Shown here one piece after another: positions 16,993-24,193 of a DNA stretch of 64,000 nucleotides. Every line of letters starts with the position of its first letter. The first letter of the stretch is position 1. A program made the translations under genes and the position numbers. Source of the stretch: Euryarchaeota archaeon UBA130 (GTDB taxonomy: Archaea; Thermoplasmatota; Poseidoniia; Poseidoniales; Thalassarchaeaceae); assembly GCA_002505775.1 (NCBI GenBank), contig DAVY01000009.1:100389-164388 (forward strand), in the 5' to 3' direction. The notes below the pieces were generated by a model, which was given only the letters and a program-made list of their open reading frames with translations, was not told the origin of the DNA and did no database searches.

Positions 16993-19608
16993 ATGCCGGA
17001 TGTTGACAATAATCTGAATATTCAGTATCCTCCATCGCGTCCAATCAAGATTAGAAGTAGGAACAAGAGAAGGATCCTAAGATACCTAGCAGAGAGGAGC
17101 TCAACAGTCAGTGAAGTAGCCATCGCAACTGGAATCAGGGTCCCTCATGCATCAGCAGAGATTAGGAGGTTGAGAAATGATACACTGCTAGACAGTGACA
17201 TGCCCTCAGGAAGCAGAGGTGGGAGACTGCATCTGACAGAAAATGGCTGGGGAGTATTGAAATCAGACGAACTCGCAATGGCGTCAGAAGCGAAAACGAT
17301 CTCTATGGAAGAGAGGGGATATTGCATACTTTTTCGAGATGGACCTAATCTTCTCCTGGGATTAACCGGATCGCCAGACTCACCATTGTTGCCCATTCCC
17401 GACAGGCCCCCGGAGAAACTCGGAGGTGAAGAATTCTCCAGTGGAACTAAGGGGGTTCCATGGAGTTGGGCTGTGTTCACAGAGAGGTCTCCAAGATGGG
17501 TAGATCTTTCTACTAATGAATTCAAATCAGCACCACCGGTGTATGATAGGGAGAAAATCGAGACTTTCTCTGAAAGTAAATCCATTATTGGGATAATTAG
17601 AGCGAGACTTCTGGATGAGGAAAGGCCGATAGCGATCGCACCGGGCGAATGGTTTTCCGCGCCAGATCACAGACCAAAACCCCCACTTCCAGAAGAATCC
17701 ATGCACAGAGGTAATTGGACTCTCGCAAAATGTCATGAAATGTCACCAGATATCAGGCCATCGTCGACTATTGTGGCAGTTGTGTCGGAAAAGCTACCCA
17801 GAACCATGCTTTTGAAAGCTGCAAAGAGCGGATCTTTGATCATCGCCGACTTAACCGGATTTGAATCAAACAGTGATAAACTCCCTTTAGAATCTCTCGA
17901 TCATTGGATTTCAATAGCTCATCCTAGACTATCTGAGGCAGAGAGAAATAGAAGATGCCAAGCTCTGAAGGATAGAATATCCGGGACCAGAAGGGCGAGA
18001 ACCGAAGACTCCACATGGAGGAGATTTAGACAGGATTGGGGAAACTCTGAATTCTCATCATCCTCAAATCATCCGAGACTACTGGATACGAGAAGTTTAG
18101 GGAAAGCAGCTTCAGAATCACTCACTAGATGGGCTCTATCTAATGATGAAAACCCTCCATTGGTAATTGACGTACCAGACAACATTTCAAACGATTTAGC
18201 GAATTCTATTTCTTCAAATCCAAATGTTAGAATGGTACTGACAAAGAGAAATTTGGAGCCGTTCTCAGGGATGGACAGTGTACGGATTGATCATCTCAGG
18301 CCTCTCCCATGGATGGTACTTTCAACTAAAGGGGGCAGGGAGGTGCCAATCAGAATTGTTGATCCAATCCTCCATTCTCCTGACACACATCAGATACCAC
18401 TATCGAAGGAAAAAGATAGCCATATTACCAATGAGCTAAAGGCTCTGGCAAGCTCAATTGATGACAAAGAGTATCAATCAATGGTGAGGTCCGCAATCTC
18501 TCAATATCCTGAGGGAAATGAAGATTGGGCCAACAGGATGGAAGCGAGATATCCAGTAGCAGCCTGGATAGCGTCACCTCCCCGTTCCAGATGGCCAAGG
18601 TGGCAGAGGCTAAGCTCTAGGTTAAATCCAGAATGGCTAATAATCCTTGATTTTGATCACCTTCCTTTGGAGGGTCTTTCTGAGGTAGCGGATGTTGCAC
18701 CACAGTCAGTATTGGAGGTTTTTTCAGTGGAGTTCACACGTCTGCTAAGAACAGATCAAAATACCGCACTCAAATCTAGACCCACTATAGATCCTAGAAA
18801 TGCTACTCGTGGGTCATCATGGGTTGCATCCCAGTTATTGGCAAACTCTGCTTGGCTTCCTGAGTCATTTCATGATGATCTGATTGAATGGTCCTTGGGA
18901 GTGTGGCTTGCCCATCCTCCAATCAAATCAATAAACACTATACAGGGACTTGTGTGGCTCTTCTCTTCTAGTGAGAGAGTTTCAGAGGATAAAGAGATTT
19001 CAATATTGAAAAAGATACTTTCCAAAGCCTCACAGTTGCCTCTTGACCACGATATGAGGTCTTGGGCCATTCTAGATAGGGTAACTCCGAAAAATATAGA
19101 TCCTTCATTTGAAGAAATAAAGCTAATTCTAACCAATTTACCCCTAGAGTGGTGGGCGCATATCTCCTCGGATTTACTGGAGGCAATGTTACAAGATGAC
19201 AAAGCTTTCACATGGCTTGTAAGTAAGAGTATATCATGGCCGGCAGCCGTTCTCAGACCTGTGGGGTTTGAAAGTAAATTCCCTTTTCATCGTTCGTTAA
19301 ACTACGAGGGATGTAGTTCCAAAATCAGGGGATTACTATCTAGAAGGATAAGAGGTAAGGAAGATTTTTCATCAGAGGCCGAACCACTTTTTGATTTACT
19401 GGAGGCACTCGATGCACTTAATGAGAACAGGCCTCCAAAAATGGGGAATACTCATTCATTGGTAGGATGGTTAGCACAGCCCGCTGAGAGATGGCCAGAA
19501 TTCAGTGTCAAAGAAATCTCAGAAGGGGATACCTATGTTATGGAAAGTCTGTTGCTAAAAAGAACCGGTTTCCATCAAGATCTGATTTCAAAAGGTACTT
19601 TTGACTAG
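16993..19608 (+). CDS. Large uncharacterised protein with N-terminal winged helix
   Basis: 871 aa, not recognised as a named family. Residues about 25-95 look like a winged helix-turn-helix: KRRILRYLAERSSTVSEVAIATG, then a recognition-helix-like segment, then a Gly/Arg wing (GSRGGRLHLTENGWGVL). The rest is soluble, Trp- and Ser-rich, with a repeated pattern of acidic and basic helices and no visible ATPase, nuclease or membrane motif. The last 350 residues (WLAHPP, WAILDRV, WWAHISSDLLEAML) look like an all-helical solenoid. It is preceded by an AT-rich regulated spacer and a divergent pair of small winged-helix genes. A large transcription regulator is the best guess, held loosely. Confidence 0.75.
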   Translation: MPDVDNNLNIQYPPSRPIKIRSRNKRRILRYLAERSSTVSEVAIATGIRVPHASAEIRRLRNDTLLDSDMPSGSRGGRLHLTENGWGVLKSDELAMASEAKTISMEERGYCILFRDGPNLLLGLTGSPDSPLLPIPDRPPEKLGGEEFSSGTKGVPWSWAVFTERSPRWVDLSTNEFKSAPPVYDREKIETFSESKSIIGIIRARLLDEERPIAIAPGEWFSAPDHRPKPPLPEESMHRGNWTLAKCHEMSPDIRPSSTIVAVVSEKLPRTMLLKAAKSGSLIIADLTGFESNSDKLPLESLDHWISIAHPRLSEAERNRRCQALKDRISGTRRARTEDSTWRRFRQDWGNSEFSSSSNHPRLLDTRSLGKAASESLTRWALSNDENPPLVIDVPDNISNDLANSISSNPNVRMVLTKRNLEPFSGMDSVRIDHLRPLPWMVLSTKGGREVPIRIVDPILHSPDTHQIPLSKEKDSHITNELKALASSIDDKEYQSMVRSAISQYPEGNEDWANRMEARYPVAAWIASPPRSRWPRWQRLSSRLNPEWLIILDFDHLPLEGLSEVADVAPQSVLEVFSVEFTRLLRTDQNTALKSRPTIDPRNATRGSSWVASQLLANSAWLPESFHDDLIEWSLGVWLAHPPIKSINTIQGLVWLFSSSERVSEDKEISILKKILSKASQLPLDHDMRSWAILDRVTPKNIDPSFEEIKLILTNLPLEWWAHISSDLLEAMLQDDKAFTWLVSKSISWPAAVLRPVGFESKFPFHRSLNYEGCSSKIRGLLSRRIRGKEDFSSEAEPLFDLLEALDALNENRPPKMGNTHSLVGWLAQPAERWPEFSVKEISEGDTYVMESLLLKRTGFHQDLISKGTFD

Positions 19609-19619
19609 CCAAAATGGAC

Positions 19620-19933
19620 CGAGGGGTTCATTTCCCATCAGGTGTGCCCGGGACTGCCCAGCGGCAACACCCTGTTGACAAAACCCCCTCGCCGGAGGTT
19701 GAGAATGAAACATGGTACCACGTATGGGTAGCCATCTGTCGAAGACCAGTAGGATCATCATCGATGAAATGAATACTGGCGCAAATCAGGTGGCCGGACC
19801 ATGTTAGGTCCCCTGAGGACCCGTAGGGGATGAATCAAGGGACTACCCCATGGTCCGACAGACGTCCCGGGGTGGGTCAGGCGCTCGAGCCAAGCTGTGA
19901 AGGTCGCCGTTACGCCCCGGGGCACACATTTTT
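19620..19933 (+). ncRNA. Candidate structured non-coding RNA or long leader
   Basis: No credible gene fits 19609-19965, yet the stretch is rich in mutually consistent helices. GTGTGCCCGGG (19642-19652) pairs with CCCGGGGCACAC (19916-19927). ATGGTACC (19712-19719) pairs with GGTA-g-CCAT (19727-19735). CCAGTA (19746-19751) pairs with TACTGG (19774-19779). CGGACCATG (19795-19803) pairs with CATGGTCCG (19849-19857), with a nested GTCCC/GGGAC helix. CGAGGGG (19620-19626) can also pair with CCCCTCG near 19685-19691. TTTTT at 19929-19933 fits an archaeal terminator, favouring the plus strand. I looked for SRP RNA helix-8 and RNase P core signatures on both strands and did not find them. It ends about 33 bp before a CoA-biosynthesis gene, so a cis-acting leader is also possible. 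Confidence 0.55.
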
Positions 19934-19965
19934 CCAAAGCCCTCAATACTTCTCACTTCTACAGA

Positions 19966-21015
19966 ATGGTGATGAAAGCCCTTGGCCTGTTGGGCGGAAC
20001 CTTTGATAGATTCCATAAAGGGCATAGAAAATTATTGGAAACTGGGCTCAGCGAGTGCCAGAATCTGGAAATTTGGATGACCTCTGACAATTTAGCTAAG
20101 AGTAAGGACCCCCGAATCGATTCTTGGGATGACAGAAAGGAACTGATTGTCAACTCATTGGTTGGAGATGTCCGAGAAAGGATATCATTTCACGTTCTAG
20201 AGGATCTCTATGGCCCAGCAACTATCAGGGAAGATGTCCAAGCAATTGTCTGCACACCTGAAACTGTGGACAACTGCAAGAAAATCAACTCTCTCCGTTT
20301 GGAGAACTCCTTGGCGCCATTGCATATCGTCATCGCCGAACATGAGTTGGATTGGATGGGTAGGCCAATTTCCAGCACCAATATTAGGAGGGGAATAATG
20401 GACAGGGAAGGATATCCCTGGCTACATGAGGAAATAGGATTATTTGATCTAATTCTGAACCAAGATGTTGAATTATCCTTGAAGACACCATTCGGGCAAC
20501 TCGTTGAGGGAGACGAGGATGATCCCAAATTGGCTATGAGAGAGGTGTTAAGTAGAATTTCCGACTCTACTGGGCCAATAATTGCGGTTGGCGATGTAAC
20601 TGTGAAGACCCTTCAAGATCTGGGACGTTCAGCTGACATCGCGCTAATTGACGGAATGACCAAGCGTCAGAAGTGGAACGGGTCCTCAGAAATTGATGAG
20701 AGGCTCTTTGACTCCGTCCTCAGATGCTCCAACCCACCAGGCCAGATAACCCCGGACCTGTACAGATGTTGCATTGAGGCAATCTCCAAGTTTGGATACG
20801 GTAGAGGTGAAGATAAATCTCAATCCACATTGATAGTCATTGATGGTGAAGAAGATCTGGCCCCGCTCATAATCCACCCTTTGACTTCGCTTGGTTCAGT
20901 GATTCTGTATGGTCAGCCTGGAAAGGGAGTGGTCATCAGATATACTGATCTCGATGCAAAAACTAGGTGTAGGAACCTATTGGAATCGATGGATGGAGAC
21001 TGGTCACAAAGGTAG
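19966..21015 (+). CDS. Fused phosphopantetheine adenylyltransferase / GTP-dependent dephospho-CoA kinase
   Basis: Would catalyse the last two steps of CoA synthesis in one chain of about 349 aa. Residues 1-165 are a nucleotidyltransferase: GGTFDRFHKGH (10-20) with the T/HxGH signature and ISSTNIRRG (136-143). Residues about 175-345 match the archaeal DUF359 family, shown to be GTP-dependent dephospho-CoA kinase: VGDVTVKTLQDLG, ALIDGMTKR, VIDGEEDL and LYGQPGKGV. ATG 19966 (or 19972) was chosen because the adenylyltransferase fold starts there; upstream in-frame codons read into the structured non-coding stretch. In most archaea these are separate genes. A separate panB lies at 60751. Confidence 0.88.
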   Translation: MVMKALGLLGGTFDRFHKGHRKLLETGLSECQNLEIWMTSDNLAKSKDPRIDSWDDRKELIVNSLVGDVRERISFHVLEDLYGPATIREDVQAIVCTPETVDNCKKINSLRLENSLAPLHIVIAEHELDWMGRPISSTNIRRGIMDREGYPWLHEEIGLFDLILNQDVELSLKTPFGQLVEGDEDDPKLAMREVLSRISDSTGPIIAVGDVTVKTLQDLGRSADIALIDGMTKRQKWNGSSEIDERLFDSVLRCSNPPGQITPDLYRCCIEAISKFGYGRGEDKSQSTLIVIDGEEDLAPLIIHPLTSLGSVILYGQPGKGVVIRYTDLDAKTRCRNLLESMDGDWSQR

Positions 21016-21079
21016 ATCGGTTCTTAGATCGCTGAAATACTCTTATTGGCTAAGGCAAATGGTTTAGTTCTGCAAGGTA

Positions 21080-21595
21080 CTAATTTTCTGCTTCTTCGAG
21101 AAGTCCTATTCCAACTCCGAAAGAAACTAGGACTGCAAACACCGAGTAGACTCCGGGATCCACCCATGTATTCTCCATAGCACTCCAAAGGACATAGAAT
21201 AGCACTCCTATTGCTACTAACCAACTAGAGACCATTTTTGTCGCTCCTCTGTCAGAAGATAGGAGGCTCTCTGAGATGCAACTTGGGAGCCCAGTCAGCC
21301 AGCCGACAAAGCCTGAATCATGGATTTTATTCAGGCCCCTTGCCCCGAGCCCGATTAGAAGCAATCCAACAAGTCCGAATAAAGCATCATCCATCACAAA
21401 TGCCATTTCAGTGGTGGAAGGGTCCCTGGTCCCACTGAAGAAATCTATCCAAAGTACCTTTTTCCCCTCTGAATAAGCGCCTATGAAAAGGTTAACTATT
21501 GTTAGGAAAACTACCCACGATCCCAACAAGGCCAAGGCCGCCGACAAGGTCTTACTCGGACGCATCAAGGAACTCATCCACTCTGATTCACTCAT
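21080..21595 (-). CDS. Uncharacterised four-helix membrane protein
   Basis: 171 aa, about four predicted transmembrane helices: residues roughly 18-40, 65-85, 122-140 and 148-166. A short soluble loop sits between helices 1 and 2, and another, with ISESLLSSDRG, between helices 2 and 3. No family recognised. It is located between the convergent CoA fusion gene and orc1/cdc6 (same strand, 59 bp downstream of the cdc6 stop). It may be read through from cdc6. Function unknown. Confidence 0.65.
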   Translation of the reverse strand: MSESEWMSSLMRPSKTLSAALALLGSWVVFLTIVNLFIGAYSEGKKVLWIDFFSGTRDPSTTEMAFVMDDALFGLVGLLLIGLGARGLNKIHDSGFVGWLTGLPSCISESLLSSDRGATKMVSSWLVAIGVLFYVLWSAMENTWVDPGVYSVFAVLVSFGVGIGLLEEAEN

Positions 21596-21654
21596 GGTAC
21601 AACGTCCCGGGGACCTAGGACTTCTGTATAATCATTATCTGAGTGCATGTGGAA

Positions 21655-22893
21655 TCATAATCTGCTTTGGAGAGCATATTTCTCCTCAGATGCCTGGGCC
21701 ACCAAGGCTTCAGAATCACTCAAGGTTGAGATTACATCAATCCCTCTGGGGACAGCGGAATTCACTTGTTTACTTCTACCTCCTCTTCCCTTGCTAACAT
21801 TTCTGGCCATTATCAGCCCAAGGGTGTCCAGCTCATTCAGTAGAGAAGATATCCTCCTTGCAGTCAGAGGTTCGACTGAAATTTTCAAACAGGCATCTGA
21901 GTAAGTCCTGAATACTTCTCCCGTGCTGATATTTCTTAGGCCATTCTCCTCATTGAGTTTGATGGTAAATAAAACCAGTTTTTGGTGCAAAGGAAGGGTC
22001 CTCAAGACAGGAGTGACCTGATCGTATTCTAATTGGCTCTGGGCCAATCTTACATGAGGAGGAGAGACCGACTCATGTCCCTCCTGCTCAGCCTTTTGGA
22101 CGGAGATCCTGAGAAGATCCAAGGCCCTTCTAGCATCACCGTGTTCAGATGCTGCCAATGCCGAACATAGCTCTATTACGCCATTTCCGATAGAATCCTG
22201 TCGCAAACCTGTCTTGGCCCTATCTTCTAGAATATCCTGAATCTGAGCGGCCCCGTATGGATGGAATACTAGGTCCTCCTGGCTCAGCCTAGAGCTGACT
22301 CTCGGGTCTAGGTGTTGAGTAAAGTGTAGATCATTACTGATGCCAATTATGCAACACCTTGAAGACTTTAGAACGGTATTGAGATTTGTAAGATTGTAAA
22401 GGATACCGTCTCCAGCCCTTGCCACAAGATTATCAATCTCATCAAGAACGATGATATGGACGCCTCCTTCCCTGTCCATTCTTGTAACCAGGGTGTCCAG
22501 AACTCTGTCTGTTGGCCATCCAGTAAATGGGATAGGGGCATCTCCCCTGTGGGATAGTTGCGAGGCGATATTTTGTACTACCCTGTACTTAGTGTCTATA
22601 TTCCTACAATTTATCTCGTAGCTGAAAACTGGCTCACCCATTTCCTTCCCTTTGTCAAGAAGCTGTGAGAGTACATATCTAGTGACTACAGTTTTTCCTG
22701 AACCAGGAACTCCGTAGAGTAGCATATTCGAAGGGATATGACCGTTCAATGCGTCAACAAGATTCCTAACCAGCGCGTCGACCTCTCCTCCTCTGTGAGG
22801 GAGTTTATCAGGCTCGAAGGCGTGATCGAAAGCCCTCCTATCAATAAACAAGCTCTCCTGTCCAAGAATCTTTTCGAAAATGTTTCTCTCCAT
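21655..22893 (-). CDS. cdc6: Orc1/Cdc6 replication initiator
   Basis: Archaeal origin-binding AAA+ protein that marks the origin and loads MCM, 412 aa. Walker A GVPGSGKT is at residues 61-68; Walker B is in the segment IIVLDEIDNL; sensor-1 lies in IIGISNDLHF; the arginine-finger region is DPRVSSRLSQEDLVFHPY; a lid and a C-terminal winged helix follow (TARRISSLLNELDTLGLI). The start codon faces a 389-bp AT-rich intergenic stretch, the usual position of an archaeal origin. No second copy is seen in the window. Confidence 0.96.
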   Translation of the reverse strand: MERNIFEKILGQESLFIDRRAFDHAFEPDKLPHRGGEVDALVRNLVDALNGHIPSNMLLYGVPGSGKTVVTRYVLSQLLDKGKEMGEPVFSYEINCRNIDTKYRVVQNIASQLSHRGDAPIPFTGWPTDRVLDTLVTRMDREGGVHIIVLDEIDNLVARAGDGILYNLTNLNTVLKSSRCCIIGISNDLHFTQHLDPRVSSRLSQEDLVFHPYGAAQIQDILEDRAKTGLRQDSIGNGVIELCSALAASEHGDARRALDLLRISVQKAEQEGHESVSPPHVRLAQSQLEYDQVTPVLRTLPLHQKLVLFTIKLNEENGLRNISTGEVFRTYSDACLKISVEPLTARRISSLLNELDTLGLIMARNVSKGRGGRSKQVNSAVPRGIDVISTLSDSEALVAQASEEKYALQSRL

Positions 22894-23282
22894 TTTCTAA
22901 CACTCCTTGCACATGTCGTCGAACTACTCTCCTACTCCCCATCTGAGTGGTTGAATAGCCAACGCGGATTGACAGCGAACAAGCTCCAGATAATAAGCCT
23001 CTCTGAAGAATCAGTAACTCAAGTAAGTTTACAACAGTAAATTGCATTCAAGTTTACTTTCTACATCAGTAATTTTTTTTGTCCTGTAAACAACTTTCAG
23101 TATCTCGTTTTTACATTTTTTTATCTGGTGCAAATATCTCACTGTAAAAGAAAATATCCATCAACATAATATGATAAAATAGTCAATCATGGAGTATGAA
23201 TGATATTCAATTTTTTTAACTCGAATGATCTAGAATGTTATATCATCCGAATTATTTTGACGAGATGAGGTATATATGCATG
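22894..23282. other. Candidate replication origin next to orc1/cdc6
   Basis: 389 bp with no credible ORF, clearly AT-rich between about 23010 and 23282, with T-tracts (for example 23072-23079, 23210-23217). A short motif recurs in both orientations: AGTTTAC at 23026-23032 and 23051-23057, GTAAAC at 23086-23091, and the related CAGTAAA at 23035-23041 and CTGTAAAA near 23142. Classic G-rich ORB elements are not visible. Position directly upstream of the initiator gene, gene absence and AT-richness support an origin; part must also be the cdc6 promoter. Confidence 0.55.
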
Positions 23283-24122
23283 TTATTTTTTTGATTTTTT
23301 ATTTATAATTTGAAATGACCCGTCATCAAATATTTGAAGCGCGTCAAAATCTTCAAGCTGGTAAATTTTCTCTGGCAACGCGGGCATCTGGAAACCCTCT
23401 TGACGACCCCTCGCAGAAGAGTAGTTGTGAGTCACGAGAATTTTCGCATGGGGATTCCTTTCTGAGAGTTTGACCACATCCGAGGGACGGTGATGATGAG
23501 GAAAATCCCCAATATCAGGAACCCCCATCTCCACTATGATAACGTCGGCATCCGGGGCTCTCCGATCTATCTCCGAACATGGCCCGGAATCCCCACAATG
23601 AAGGATACTAAATCCGCTGGAATGTATAAGCTCGTATCCATGAGGGTCAGTTTCTGGATTGTGATTGACAGGGAATCTAATGAACCTCCAACCTGTATCT
23701 CCAATGAGCCCATTTTCCTCTTCATTCCAATCAACCATCGAGTCCAGCGAATCCAAACTCCCGGGGAAGCCCGTTTCACACAAACCATGAAGGATTTTTC
23801 TCCCACCTGGACGAAGATAGACATCCAGCCCCACCTTCGAGTCTCTATTAGTCACGTATTTCCTTTCCAGAAGGAAAAAGGGGAATCCGAAAATGTGATC
23901 CCCGTGCCAGTGAGTGAACAACAGATGACGAATGTCTCCACTCGAATGCCCCGTTCTCTTTAGCTGAGTGATAACTGTCGGAGGGGCGTCAATTAGGATT
24001 TTGCCATCGATCAGGGCCAGTGCATGCATCCTCCCATGTGGGGAGAAGGCATTGCCAGTTCCCAGGAAATCAACTCTCGGCATGGGCCTGCGAAAGAGAC
24101 CAATGACTTGACCCCATCGCAA
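23283..24122 (-). CDS. Metallo-beta-lactamase fold hydrolase (RNase Z-like superfamily)
   Basis: 279 aa. Metal-binding motif THWHGDH, an upstream VDFLGTGNAFSP typical of RNase Z/phosphodiesterase-like MBL proteins, the HCGDSGP metal Asp, and a later His in VTHNYSS. Family members cleave phosphodiester or thioester bonds; tRNA 3'-end processing is less likely because CCA is encoded and the RNase Z exosite arm is not apparent. The fold starts at residue 14 (PRVDFLG), so ATG at 24083 is an alternative start. Its stop adjoins the candidate origin, with a very A/T-rich C-terminal codon run. Confidence 0.85.
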   Translation of the reverse strand: MRWGQVIGLFRRPMPRVDFLGTGNAFSPHGRMHALALIDGKILIDAPPTVITQLKRTGHSSGDIRHLLFTHWHGDHIFGFPFFLLERKYVTNRDSKVGLDVYLRPGGRKILHGLCETGFPGSLDSLDSMVDWNEEENGLIGDTGWRFIRFPVNHNPETDPHGYELIHSSGFSILHCGDSGPCSEIDRRAPDADVIIVEMGVPDIGDFPHHHRPSDVVKLSERNPHAKILVTHNYSSARGRQEGFQMPALPEKIYQLEDFDALQIFDDGSFQIINKKSKK

Positions 24123-24153
24123 TTATTGCTATTCTTTGAGAACTCCCATTACA

Positions 24154-24165
24154 TTTATTCATAAA
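24154..24165. promoter_or_regulatory. Symmetric TATA-like element between divergent genes
   Basis: TTTATTCATAAA is an exact inverted repeat (arms TTTAT/ATAAA). It lies 29-40 bp upstream of the flavoreductase ATG and just upstream of the divergent MBL gene start. The spacing fits an archaeal TATA box for a leaderless plus-strand transcript and could serve both directions. Confidence 0.45.
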
Positions 24166-24193
24166 CGAGGGATTTCCCGAGGGACTGAGAGAT

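Noticed and set aside
19642..19927. SRP RNA or RNase P RNA
   Set aside because: An 11-bp closing helix and several hairpins fit a structured RNA, but the invariant SRP helix-8 motif and the conserved RNase P core (GAAAGUC / ACAGAA type) were not found on either strand.
19758..20025. Minus-strand ORFs in the structured stretch before the CoA fusion gene
   Set aside because: Short, unrelated to any family and explained by helix-forming sequence.
21024..21224. Minus-strand ORF at the 3' side of the four-helix membrane gene
   Set aside because: Overlaps the stronger membrane-protein frame and has no features of its own.
22738..23040. Plus-strand ORF antisense to the start of cdc6 and running into the candidate origin
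   Set aside because: Shadow of the initiator gene with no family features; AT-rich end explains the open frame.
23283..24122. tRNA 3'-end RNase Z
   Set aside because: The MBL core is present but the exosite arm is not evident and tRNAs here encode CCA; only the superfamily is claimed.
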